Assembly (NCBI GenBank): GCA_902825215.1
Contig: LR782234.1
Location: 4,464,001-4,528,000 of the forward strand
From: Pseudomonas fluorescens
GTDB lineage: Bacteria; Pseudomonadota; Gammaproteobacteria; Pseudomonadales; Pseudomonadaceae
Direction of reading: 5' to 3'
DNA length: 64,000 nt
The notes beneath the pieces were generated by a model. The model made no database searches, was not told the origin of the DNA, and saw only the letters and a program-made list of their open reading frames with translations. The translations under genes were made by a program, and so were the position numbers. Shown one piece after another: positions 8,470-16,515 of this stretch. The stretch's first letter is position 1. Every line of letters starts with the position of its first letter.

Positions 8470-8706
8470 TTACGCCTGGTGGGCGTTAACGTAGTCGATT
8501 GCAGCTTGTACAGTAGTGATCTTTTCAGCTTCTTCGTCAGGGATTTCGGTCTCGAATTCCTCTTCCAGAGCCATCACCAGCTCAACGGTGTCAAGGGAGT
8601 CGGCACCCAGGTCTTCAACGAAGGAAGAATCGTTTTTTACTTCTTCCGCCTTGACGCCCAGTTGCTCGGCAACGATTTTCTTGACGCGCTCTTCGATGGT
8701 GCTCAT
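8470..8706 (-). CDS. acpP: Acyl carrier protein
   Basis: The 78-residue acidic protein carries the phosphopantetheine attachment Ser in GADSLDTVELVMALEE. It is the carrier of growing acyl chains in type II fatty-acid synthesis and one of the most abundant cell proteins. A good Shine-Dalgarno (AGGAGTGAAAACAAGGT region) precedes the ATG. Its own promoter upstream and terminator downstream explain how it can be made in excess over its neighbours. Confidence 0.97.
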   Translation of the reverse strand: MSTIEERVKKIVAEQLGVKAEEVKNDSSFVEDLGADSLDTVELVMALEEEFETEIPDEEAEKITTVQAAIDYVNAHQA

Positions 8707-8758
8707 ACCTTGTTTTCACTCCTAATGGACAAATTCAGGCAGCTGGCCAGTGGGTAAG

Positions 8759-8786
8759 TGTATAGAAAGACTTTTCAGTTTTTCAA
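8759..8786 (-). promoter_or_regulatory. Probable sigma-70 promoter of acpP
   Basis: On the minus strand TTGAAA and TATACA are separated by 16 bp, about 55 bp upstream of the acpP start. The fabG-acpP gap is 196 bp and contains other AT-rich stretches, so further start points are possible. Confidence 0.55.
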
Positions 8787-8902
8787 CTGAAAGCTTCACT
8801 CCTCGAACCCTGCGACCCTCTGCCTATAAATAGATTGCAGCTTTATAACGGATTTTAGACAGCTCGTATGACATTTTTTTGAAGCAATCCGTCACATTTT
8901 AC

Positions 8903-9646
8903 TTACATGTACATCCCACCGTTCACCGGGATTGTAGCCCCGGTAACGTATGCCGCACCGTCGGATGCAAGAAAAGCGACCACGGACGCGATCTCTTGAG
9001 CTTGCCCCAGACGACCCAGCGGAATCTGCGTCTGCAAGGCTTCACGCTGTGCTTCAGGCAGCTCGCGGGTCATATCGGTGTCGATGAACCCTGGGGTCAC
9101 CGAGTTGACCGTAATCGAACGCGAACCGACTTCACGCGCCATCGCCCGGCTGAAACCTTCCAGACCGGCCTTGGCGGCTGCATAGTTTACTTGGCCGGCG
9201 TTGCCCATGGCACCCACCACCGAGCCAATACTGATAATTCGACCCCAACGCGCCTTGGTCATGCCACGCAGAACGCCCTTGGACAGGCGATACAGACTGT
9301 TCAGGTTGGTATCGATCACGTCGTACCATTCATCGTCTTTCATGCGCATCATCAGGTTATCGCGGGTGATGCCGGCATTATTGACCAGAATCGCCACCGG
9401 CGCACCGAACTGCTCCTGAATGCCCGCCAGCACTGCGCTGACCGATTCATCACTGGTGACATTGAGTTCGAACCCAGCGCCCTGGATACCGTTTTCCTTC
9501 AGGGTTGCAGCAATGCGCTCGGCACCCGACGCGGAGGTCGCGGTGCCGACAACGATAGCGCCCTGACGACCCAGCTCCAGCGCGATGGCCTGGCCGATAC
9601 CGCGGCTTGCACCGGTGACCAGTGCAACTTTACCTTGCAGACTCAT
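8903..9646 (-). CDS. fabG: 3-oxoacyl-ACP reductase
   Basis: FabG is the NADPH-dependent short-chain reductase of the elongation cycle. The 247-residue product shows the cofactor loop TGASRGIGQAIA, NNAGIT, and the Ser/Tyr/Lys active site ending in YAAAKAGLEG. The start at 9646 (MSLQGKVALVTG) has AGGAGA upstream and matches the usual length; longer in-frame starts are not supported. Confidence 0.95.
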   Translation of the reverse strand: MSLQGKVALVTGASRGIGQAIALELGRQGAIVVGTATSASGAERIAATLKENGIQGAGFELNVTSDESVSAVLAGIQEQFGAPVAILVNNAGITRDNLMMRMKDDEWYDVIDTNLNSLYRLSKGVLRGMTKARWGRIISIGSVVGAMGNAGQVNYAAAKAGLEGFSRAMAREVGSRSITVNSVTPGFIDTDMTRELPEAQREALQTQIPLGRLGQAQEIASVVAFLASDGAAYVTGATIPVNGGMYM

Positions 9647-9662
9647 GCAAGTTTCTCCTGAT

Positions 9663-10601
9663 TCAGGCCTGCGCTGCGCGAGCGGCAGCGAAGGCATCTG
9701 GGGTATTGAGGTTGGAAGTCGCAACGCCTTCGGCGCAGCGCTTGTTCAGACCGGCCAGGACCTTGCCCGGACCGCATTCGACCAGATTGGTCGCGCCTTT
9801 GGCGGCCAGCGTCTGCACCGACTCGACCCAGCGCACTGGCTTGTAGAGTTGTTCGAGCAGATCACGCTTGAGGGTTTCCAGGTCGGCCGGCACTTGCGCG
9901 CTGACGTTCTGTACGACCGGGATCTGCGGTGCCTGCCAGTCGATGGCGGCGACGGCTTCGGCAAAGCGCTCGGCGGCCGGACGCATCAGCTCGCAGTGCG
10001 ACGGCACGCTCACCGGCAATGGCATCGCACGCTTGGCGCCACGAGCCTTGCAGCCTTCAATGGCGCGCTCGACGGCAGCCTTGGCACCGGCAATCACTAC
10101 TTGGCCCGGCGAGTTGAAATTCACCGCGCTGACGACTTCGCCTTGCGCGGCTTCGGCGCAGGCTGCCAGCACATCAGCGTCTTCCAGACCGAGGATGGCA
10201 GCCATGCCGCCCTGCCCGGCCGGAACCGCTTCCTGCATCAGCTGACCGCGGCGCTCGACGAGTTTGACCGCGTCAGCCAGAGTCAGGCTGCCAGCAGCGA
10301 CCAACGCGCTGTATTCACCCAAGCTGTGACCGGCAACGAATGCCGGACGCACACCGCCTTCCGCCAGCCACAGACGCCACAGGGCGATCGAGGCGGTCAG
10401 AATCGCCGGTTGAGTCTTGTCGGTTTGATTGAGCAGCTCTTCCGGGCCCTGCTGGGTCAACGCCCACAGGTCATAGCCCAGCGCAGCAGAGGCTTCTTGA
10501 AAGGTTTCGAGGATCAGCGGATGTTGCGCGCCCAGCTCGGCCAGCATGCCGAGGGACTGCGAACCCTGTCCTGGAAAGACGAATGCGAGGGAAGCAGACA
10601 T
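9663..10601 (-). CDS. fabD: Malonyl-CoA:ACP transacylase
   Basis: FabD loads malonate from CoA onto ACP. The 312-residue protein contains FPGQGSQSLGM at the N-terminus, the nucleophile motif GHSLGEYSALVAAG and the distal His in PVSVPSHCELM. It sits 16 bp upstream of fabG and 123 bp downstream of plsX, in the standard order. Confidence 0.95.
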   Translation of the reverse strand: MSASLAFVFPGQGSQSLGMLAELGAQHPLILETFQEASAALGYDLWALTQQGPEELLNQTDKTQPAILTASIALWRLWLAEGGVRPAFVAGHSLGEYSALVAAGSLTLADAVKLVERRGQLMQEAVPAGQGGMAAILGLEDADVLAACAEAAQGEVVSAVNFNSPGQVVIAGAKAAVERAIEGCKARGAKRAMPLPVSVPSHCELMRPAAERFAEAVAAIDWQAPQIPVVQNVSAQVPADLETLKRDLLEQLYKPVRWVESVQTLAAKGATNLVECGPGKVLAGLNKRCAEGVATSNLNTPDAFAAARAAQA

Positions 10602-10724
10602 GTAACAAGCCCCTAATGATCTTGTCGTCGGAAAATAACGCCCCGCTCGGGACGCCAGAAACTGACAGTTTGGATGGCCCTTTGAACCGGGCGGTCACAT
10701 TTAAGCATTGTCCGACGAAAACGC

Positions 10725-11735
10725 CTAAGACAACAGGTCCTCCAGACGACCGTGGAGGCGCTCGGGCAAGTTCTCCTGGATCTCGATCAGCGCCCGGGAA
10801 ATCGCACTCTGAAAGCCCTGAACGCCGGCCGACCCGTGACTTTTCACCACGATGCCCTGCAAGCCGAGAAAGCTTGCGCCGTTATGTCGCGCCGGCGCCA
10901 GATCGGCCTGCAGGCGCTTCATCAGCGGCAGCGCCAGCGCGCCTACCGCCCGCGAGGCAAGATTCTTCTTGAATAACGCTTCAATGCGCGCAGCGATCAT
11001 CGTCGCCAGGCCTTCGCTGGATTTGAGCAGAATGTTACCGACGAAACCGTCGCACACCACCACATCCGCCTCGCCACGGTACAAACCGTCGCCTTCGATG
11101 AAGCCGATGTAGTTGATGCCACGCGCCGCCTGCAACAGCGTTGCCGCCAGCTTGACCTGCTGATTGCCCTTGATGTCTTCGGTACCGATGTTCAGCAAGG
11201 CCACGCGCGGACGATGAATACCCAGCGTCTGCGCCGCCACCGAGCCCATGACGGCGAACTGCAACAGATGTTCGGCGCTGCAATCGACGTTGGCGCCCAG
11301 ATCGAGCAACTGACAATAGCCAGTTTGCGTCGGGATCGCGGCCACCATCGCCGGGCGATCGATGCCCGGCAAGGTCTTCAGCACAAACCGCGACAACGCC
11401 ATCAACGCACCGGTATTGCCAGCGCTGACGCAGGCCTGAACCTTGCCATCACGCAACAACTCAAGAGCGACACGCATCGACGAGTCCGGCTTGCCACGCA
11501 GAGCCTGGGTCGGCTTTTCGTCCATGGTGATGACTTCGCTGGCCGGCACAATCGTCAGGCGCGCGCGATCGGCAGCCGATTGGCCGTTGATCAGTTCTTC
11601 AAGAAGGGAGGGTTGACCGACGAGGGTCAGGTGCAGCGAGGGCGTAGCAGACAGGCAAGCAAGGCTGGCCTGAACAATGCTGCGGGGACCGAAGTCCCCG
11701 CCCATTGCGTCAATCGCGATGACTTGAGCGGACAA
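10725..11735 (-). CDS. plsX: Phosphate acyltransferase PlsX
   Basis: PlsX makes acyl-phosphate from acyl-ACP for phospholipid synthesis. The 336-residue protein begins VIAIDAMGGDFGP and carries SAGNTGALMA and DGFVGNILLKSSEG, which are family signatures. It starts 4 bp after rpmF, in the rpmF-plsX-fab arrangement conserved in gammaproteobacteria. Confidence 0.95.
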   Translation of the reverse strand: MSAQVIAIDAMGGDFGPRSIVQASLACLSATPSLHLTLVGQPSLLEELINGQSAADRARLTIVPASEVITMDEKPTQALRGKPDSSMRVALELLRDGKVQACVSAGNTGALMALSRFVLKTLPGIDRPAMVAAIPTQTGYCQLLDLGANVDCSAEHLLQFAVMGSVAAQTLGIHRPRVALLNIGTEDIKGNQQVKLAATLLQAARGINYIGFIEGDGLYRGEADVVVCDGFVGNILLKSSEGLATMIAARIEALFKKNLASRAVGALALPLMKRLQADLAPARHNGASFLGLQGIVVKSHGSAGVQGFQSAISRALIEIQENLPERLHGRLEDLLS

Positions 11736-11739
11736 GTGA

Positions 11740-11922
11740 TTACTCGTCAGCGCCCTTGTCGATCACTTTACGGCCACGGTATACGCCTTCTGGCGATACG
11801 TGGTGACGCAGGTGAACTTCACCGGTGGTTTTTTCTACAGACAGGGTGCTAGCCTCGAGAGCGTCGTGCGAACGGCGCATGTCACGGGCAGAGCGGGATT
11901 TTTTGTTCTGCTGAACAGCCAT
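11740..11922 (-). CDS. rpmF: 50S ribosomal protein L32
   Basis: The 60-residue basic protein starts [22 protein letters not shown], as Pseudomonas L32 does. It is the form without the zinc cysteines. It lies between yceD and plsX and is probably translated from the same mRNA, linking ribosome and lipid synthesis. Confidence 0.96.
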
Positions 11923-11935
11923 AATTGATTAACTC

Positions 11936-12463
11936 CTAAACGTTTGGGTCACGCTTTAACTGCGCCAATACACTGAACGGGTTGGACCGCGTTACCTCGT
12001 CCTCGCTCGGTTCGGGCTCATCTGCTCCCGCCGGCTGCTGGCATTCTTCCGGATGATGAGCAGGCACAATGGGCAAGGCGAGCAAAAGCTCCTCCTCGAT
12101 CAGTGACTGCAGATCCAATGGATCTTCGCCCAGTTCCAGCACGTCATAACCTTTCGGCAACGACTGGGTATTCGCACCCTCCTTCACCACGGCGTAACTG
12201 CATTCGCTGTGGATCGGCAGGGTGACCAGCTCAAGACAACGCTGGCAAACCATTTTGACTTCGGTGTCGATAAAGCTGTGGATCACCACAGATTTACGTT
12301 CATCTCGTTCAAAAACGAATTTGGCCTGCACCGTACCGACATCGTCGGAAAGCGGGTCGCAGAGTCTCTTCAAATCGGCCAGCAGCAGTTCACCTTGAAG
12401 GGTGGTGCCACGGTCAGCCAATTTGCGCGGGTCAACGTGAGGTGGAATCGGGTCATTCAACAT
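11936..12463 (-). CDS. yceD: YceD/DUF177 family protein (23S rRNA accumulation protein type)
   Basis: YceD proteins are small, mostly acidic and linked to 23S rRNA production; the gene is almost always next to rpmF. The 175-residue product has the central CQRC pair typical of the family and the ending NPFSVLAQLKRD. I chose the ATG at 12463 because the N-terminus LNDPIPPHVDPRKLADRG aligns with the family pattern. There is no Shine-Dalgarno before it, and the promoter lies so close that the mRNA seems to be leaderless. Confidence 0.88.
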   Translation of the reverse strand: MLNDPIPPHVDPRKLADRGTTLQGELLLADLKRLCDPLSDDVGTVQAKFVFERDERKSVVIHSFIDTEVKMVCQRCLELVTLPIHSECSYAVVKEGANTQSLPKGYDVLELGEDPLDLQSLIEEELLLALPIVPAHHPEECQQPAGADEPEPSEDEVTRSNPFSVLAQLKRDPNV

Positions 12464-12472
12464 AGGCGCAGC

Positions 12473-12500
12473 ATTATAGGGATGCACCCACCCATGTCAA
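12473..12500 (-). promoter_or_regulatory. Consensus sigma-70 promoter of the yceD-rpmF-plsX-fab operon
   Basis: On the minus strand TTGACA and TATAAT, both perfect, are separated by 16 bp. The yceD ATG begins only 10 bases past the last base of the -10 box, so the predicted leader is 0-4 nt. Confidence 0.85.
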
Positions 12501-12568
12501 AGGAAATTGTGCCCTGTCCGTCACTTGCGCGCCTCCGCTAGAATCCGCACCTGCCTGAGGAGACGCCC

Positions 12569-13147
12569 ATGCTGCCTTTATTACTTGCTTCAAGCTCGAC
12601 CTATCGACGCGAATTGCTCGCTCGCCTGCACTTGCCGTTCGTCTGCAGCTCGCCGGATATCGACGAAAGCCACCGCCCGGGCGAGCCGGCCATTGAGCTG
12701 GTCAAACGCCTCGCCGAACAAAAAGCGAGAGCACTGGCTGACAGCCATCCTGGCCATTTGATCATCGGCTCGGACCAGGTGGCGATACTTGGCGAACAGA
12801 TCATCGGCAAGCCACACACCTTCGAAAAGGCCCGCGAGCAATTGATGGCGGCCAGCGGCGCGAGCGTGACCTTCCTGACCGGCCTGGCCCTGCTCAACAG
12901 CCAGACCGGCCACTGCCAGGTCGACTGCATGCCATTTACCGTACACATGCGCAAGCTCGACCCAGCGCGCATCGAGCGCTATCTGCGCACCGAGCAGCCT
13001 TACGACTGCGCCGGCAGCTTCAAGGCTGAAGGTCTCGGCGTCAGCCTGTTCCAGTCCACCGAAGGCCCGGACGCCACCAGCCTGATCGGCCTGCCGCTGA
13101 TTCGCCTGATCGACATGCTACTGGCTGAAGGCGTACAGATTCCCTGA
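12569..13147 (+). CDS. Maf/YceF-type nucleotide pyrophosphatase
   Basis: The 192-residue protein has the Maf N-terminus LLLASSSTYRRELL, the catalytic Asp motif GSDQVAIL and EGLGVSLFQSTEGPDATSLIGLPL. It belongs to the YceF subgroup, which cleaves 7-methyl-GTP and related non-canonical nucleotides; this is family knowledge, not tested here. It is divergent from yceD. GAGGAGACGCCC precedes the ATG. A bidirectional terminator follows. Confidence 0.92.
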   Translation: MLPLLLASSSTYRRELLARLHLPFVCSSPDIDESHRPGEPAIELVKRLAEQKARALADSHPGHLIIGSDQVAILGEQIIGKPHTFEKAREQLMAASGASVTFLTGLALLNSQTGHCQVDCMPFTVHMRKLDPARIERYLRTEQPYDCAGSFKAEGLGVSLFQSTEGPDATSLIGLPLIRLIDMLLAEGVQIP

Positions 13148-13152
13148 CCCAG

Positions 13153-13186
13153 AAAAAAACCGGCCATTGAAAGGCCGGTTTTTTTA
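13153..13186. terminator. Bidirectional terminator between maf and sppA
   Basis: AAACCGGCC and GGCCGGTTT form a stem with a 7-nt loop, flanked by A-runs on one side and T-runs on the other. It serves the convergent maf and sppA genes. Confidence 0.88.
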
Positions 13187-13198
13187 TACAGCGAAGGC

Positions 13199-14188
13199 TT
13201 ATCGCAACGACGGCCCGTGGAAACCCATCCACATCGCCAACTGCTCGGCCACACTGGCGCCGAGCTTTTTCGAGAAGCGGTCGAACGGCGATTCCTGGAC
13301 CGTGAAGTCCACCAACTCCTTCTCGCCAATCACGTCACGCGCTACCGAACTGGCACTGCCCAGGCCGTCGATCAGACCCAGCGGCAGCGCTTGCTCACCT
13401 GACCAGACCAGCCCGGAGAACAGCTCCGGATGCTCCTTGTCCTTCAAGCGATCGCCACGCCCCTGCTTGACGCTGTTGATGAACTGCTTGTGCGTGGTGT
13501 CCAGCACACTCTGCCAGAACGCCGTTTCTTCGGGTTTCTGCGGCTGGAACGGATCAAGGAACGCCTTGTGCTCGCCCGACGTGTAGGTGCGACGCTCGAC
13601 GCCGAGCTTTTCCATGGTACCGACAAAGCCGTAACCGGCTGCCGTTACACCAATCGAACCGACCAGACTGGCCTTGTCGGCGTAGATCTGATCGGCCGCG
13701 CTCGCGATGTAGTAGGCACCGGACGCACCGAGATCGGAAATCACCGCATACAACTTGATCTCCGGGTGCAGGCCACGTAACCGTTTGATTTCGTCATAGA
13801 CATAACCCGACTGCACCGGACTGCCGCCCGGGCTGTTGATGCGCAGGATCACGCCCTTGACCTTTTTATCTTCAAACGCAGCGCGCAGGCTGCCGACGAT
13901 ATTGTCGGCACTCGCCGGTTCTTTATCCGCGATCACACCGTCAATTTCGATCAGCGCCGTGTAGTTCGGGCCGCGCGTTGCGCTCTTTTCCATGTCCATC
14001 AGTGGCGTGAACAGCAGCAACGCAACAAACAGATAAACAAACGTCAGCAGCTTGAAGAAGATCCCCCAGCGCCGCGAGCGACGCTGTTCCTGCACGCCAG
14101 CCAGCAAGGTTTTTTCCAAAAGCTTCCAGCTTTTCGCGTCACCGTCGTCGGCACTTGCCTTGGCCGGTGCTTTCCATTCGTCGGTCAT
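13199..14188 (-). CDS. sppA: Signal peptide peptidase SppA, short (S49) form
   Basis: SppA degrades cleaved signal peptides in the inner membrane. The 329-residue protein has one membrane segment (about residues 45-65), the S49 core with RINSPGGSPVQSGYVYDE, and the nucleophile Ser in KASLVGSIGV. This is the short, single-domain version, which forms an octamer in other bacteria. It is the last gene of the rluC-HAD-sppA operon. Confidence 0.92.
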   Translation of the reverse strand: MTDEWKAPAKASADDGDAKSWKLLEKTLLAGVQEQRRSRRWGIFFKLLTFVYLFVALLLFTPLMDMEKSATRGPNYTALIEIDGVIADKEPASADNIVGSLRAAFEDKKVKGVILRINSPGGSPVQSGYVYDEIKRLRGLHPEIKLYAVISDLGASGAYYIASAADQIYADKASLVGSIGVTAAGYGFVGTMEKLGVERRTYTSGEHKAFLDPFQPQKPEETAFWQSVLDTTHKQFINSVKQGRGDRLKDKEHPELFSGLVWSGEQALPLGLIDGLGSASSVARDVIGEKELVDFTVQESPFDRFSKKLGASVAEQLAMWMGFHGPSLR

Positions 14189-14208
14189 GCCATCACCCCA
14201 AAAACGTA

Positions 14209-14871
14209 TTAAGCCTGCTGCCCCAGCCAGGCATGCAATTCAGAAAACCGGTCGATCGACAGCAACGGCTCGAACTGTTGCAGCGATTCGATCGACTGCG
14301 CGCCATAACTGACGGCCACCGACCCCATCCCCGCGTTGCGCGCCATCAGCAGATCGAAGGACGAATCACCCACCATCAGCGCCTGTTCGGCACGAACACC
14401 ACAATGAGCAAGGATCTGCTCCAGCATCAGAGGGTGCGGTTTGCTGGCGGTTTCATCGGCGGCGCGGGTAATGTCGAAATAATCTTCCCAGCCATTGGCC
14501 TTGAGCACCCGATCGAGCCCGCGGCGATTCTTGCCGGTCGCCACCGCGAGGTGATAACCCTGCTCGCGAAACGACGCCATCGATTCGATGACACCCTCGA
14601 ACAACGGCGAAGGCACGGCTTCAGCAGCGATGTAGTGATCGGCGTAGTACTCGCGAAACGCGGTCATTTCGGCATCGCTGATTTCCGGGTACAAGGTGCG
14701 AATCGCTTCTGGCAAACCCAGACCGATAATGCCCTTGACCGCGAAATCATCGCGCAGCTCGAAGCCGGAACGCCCGGACGCCGAGTGCATGGCCTCGACA
14801 ATCCGGTGAATGGAATCGGCCAGCGTGCCGTCCCAGTCGAAAATCAACAATTTGTAATCAGGGTGCTGCAC
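14209..14871 (-). CDS. HAD-superfamily (subclass IA) phosphatase
   Basis: The 220-residue protein contains the nucleophile motif DWDGTLADS, the Ser/Thr motif VATGKNRRG and the acidic motif VGDSSFDLLMARNAG. It resembles phosphoglycolate-type phosphatases; the substrate is unknown. It overlaps rluC by 14 nt, a conserved pairing in pseudomonads (PA2974-PA2975). Confidence 0.9.
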   Translation of the reverse strand: MQHPDYKLLIFDWDGTLADSIHRIVEAMHSASGRSGFELRDDFAVKGIIGLGLPEAIRTLYPEISDAEMTAFREYYADHYIAAEAVPSPLFEGVIESMASFREQGYHLAVATGKNRRGLDRVLKANGWEDYFDITRAADETASKPHPLMLEQILAHCGVRAEQALMVGDSSFDLLMARNAGMGSVAVSYGAQSIESLQQFEPLLSIDRFSELHAWLGQQA

Positions 14872-15817
14872 TCAGGCGCTCCACAGTCTTGGCCCACATT
14901 TCATCGACCGGGGCTTGCAAGGTCAGCTTGCCGCCATCGGGCAGCGGCACGGTCAGCATGTAGGCATGCAGAAACAGGCGTTTGCCGCCCAGATCGCGAA
15001 TTTCCTTGGTGAAATCATCGTCGCCATACTTGCTGTCGCCGGCGATGCAATGCCCGGCGTGCAAGGTATGCACGCGAATCTGGTGCGTACGACCGGTGAC
15101 CGGCTTGGCCTCGACCATGGTCGCGAAATCACCGAAGCGGCGCAGGACCTTGAACACGGTCAGGGCTTCCTTGCCTTCATCGTTGACTTCAACCATGCGC
15201 TCGCCGGAACGCAGATTGCTTTTGAGCAACGGCGCACTGACCTGCTTGATTGAAGTGGCCCAGTTACCGCGCACCAGCGCCATATAGCGCTTGTCGACGC
15301 CGTCGCCGCGCAGTTTTTCGTGCAGGTGACGCAGCATGCTGCGCTTCTTGGCAATCATCAGCAGGCCGGACGTGTCGCGGTCAAGACGATGAACCAGTTC
15401 CAGCTCTTTCGCATCGGGACGCAACTGACGAAAGGCTTCGATCACGCCGAAATTCAAGCCGCTGCCACCGTGAACGGCAATGCCCGCGGGCTTGTTGATC
15501 ACGATCAGGGCCTTGTCTTCGTAGACGATCGATGCCTCGAGACGCTGCAGCAGACCCTGAGCCAGCGGTACCGGTTCGTCGCGTTCAGGCACGCGAACCG
15601 GCGGCACGCGCACGATATCGCCGGCCTGCAGCTTGTATTCGGGCTTGATCCGGCCCTTGTTCACACGCACTTCGCCTTTGCGCAAAATGCGGTAAATCAA
15701 GGTCTTGGGCACGCCTTTGAGCCGGGCGAGGAGAAAATTGTCGATTCGTTGGCCGGCATACTCCGGCGAGACTTCAAGCAGTTGAACGCCTGGAGTCGAA
15801 GGGGCAGTAGTTGTCAT
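14858..15817 (-). CDS. rluC: 23S rRNA pseudouridine synthase RluC
   Basis: RluC isomerises uridines 955, 2504 and 2580 (E. coli numbering) of 23S rRNA. The 319-residue protein has an N-terminal S4 domain (about residues 20-80) and the catalytic Asp in VHRLDRDTSGLLMIAK. The start at 15817 (MTTTAPSTPGVQLL) gives the family length; the longer in-frame extension has no support. It is divergent from rne across a gap of about 700 bp that is mostly the rne leader. Confidence 0.93.
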   Translation of the reverse strand: MTTTAPSTPGVQLLEVSPEYAGQRIDNFLLARLKGVPKTLIYRILRKGEVRVNKGRIKPEYKLQAGDIVRVPPVRVPERDEPVPLAQGLLQRLEASIVYEDKALIVINKPAGIAVHGGSGLNFGVIEAFRQLRPDAKELELVHRLDRDTSGLLMIAKKRSMLRHLHEKLRGDGVDKRYMALVRGNWATSIKQVSAPLLKSNLRSGERMVEVNDEGKEALTVFKVLRRFGDFATMVEAKPVTGRTHQIRVHTLHAGHCIAGDSKYGDDDFTKEIRDLGGKRLFLHAYMLTVPLPDGGKLTLQAPVDEMWAKTVERLSAAP

Positions 15818-15845
15818 GCCGCGGATGATAACAATTTTTATGGAA

Positions 15846-15874
15846 TTGAAGCACTTAATCATTGCTGCTATAGT
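15846..15874 (+). promoter_or_regulatory. Probable rne promoter
   Basis: TTGAAG and TATAGT are separated by exactly 17 bp. The start would be near 15881, about 635 nt upstream of the rne ATG. Confidence 0.7.
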
Positions 15875-15880
15875 CGCGAA

Positions 15881-16515
15881 CGCCGCCAAAAGCGGCCTGG
15901 ACAGCGGAACCACGGTCAAAGACCGGCCCTGACCAACGCAATTCACCAGGGCGCGAGGCCGTCCTACGGGGCTTTCGCTACGTAACGGTGGAGTTTGCGG
16001 TTGTAACGAGCGCAGGTGACATGAGGCCTGAATTACACCGCCGAGCAGAGTTCTGACTCGCCCGGCAGGCGACATTCGAGGCCAGTTCACAAAGTGCAGT
16101 CAGCTGCGAATGACCCCGAGCGATTGTTCCGGAAACATCGCCTGAATTAGCCATGATGCGTGACCTCCCCTTTCGGAGCTCACGGTAAATGCCAACCCGC
16201 TGCGGATTCTGCGCGCGGCAGCACCCGAATTATCAGGGATACGTGTAGGGTGGAGATGCACAACCGCCGGACTGTGTAGCAACAAGCTTTTACAAGACGC
16301 TTCATCTCGTCCACAGCCGCTGGTTGATTCCTCCTCCTGACTGAGTGCTTAAGTAGCCACAGCAAGCAGGACGCGTACGTCGCGGTATCGGCCCAATTGG
16401 CCTGACATCGCTGGACACGGGAATGGCCAACCACTCCCGACGCACCTGACACCGACCGTGAGAAGTCGTGTGTGCCGAACGCCGTTTCCGGCAGCCCGGA
16501 AACCGACGGTACTAC
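15881..16515 (+). promoter_or_regulatory. Long structured 5' leader of rne
   Basis: This stretch of about 635 nt has no convincing gene and lies between a good promoter and the rne ATG. It holds several small hairpins near its 5' end, for example GCCGC/GCGGC at about 15884-15897 and CGGTC/GACCG at about 15915-15927. RNase E is known to control its own mRNA through its 5' untranslated region, and a conserved motif called rne-II has been reported upstream of rne in Pseudomonadales. This leader is in the right place for that motif, but I did not align it to a model. No strong Shine-Dalgarno is present at its 3' end. Confidence 0.65.

Noticed and set aside
14858..16090. Extended N-terminus of RluC
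   Set aside because: The extension overlaps the rne promoter and leader and has no family match. The ATG at 15817 gives the normal length.
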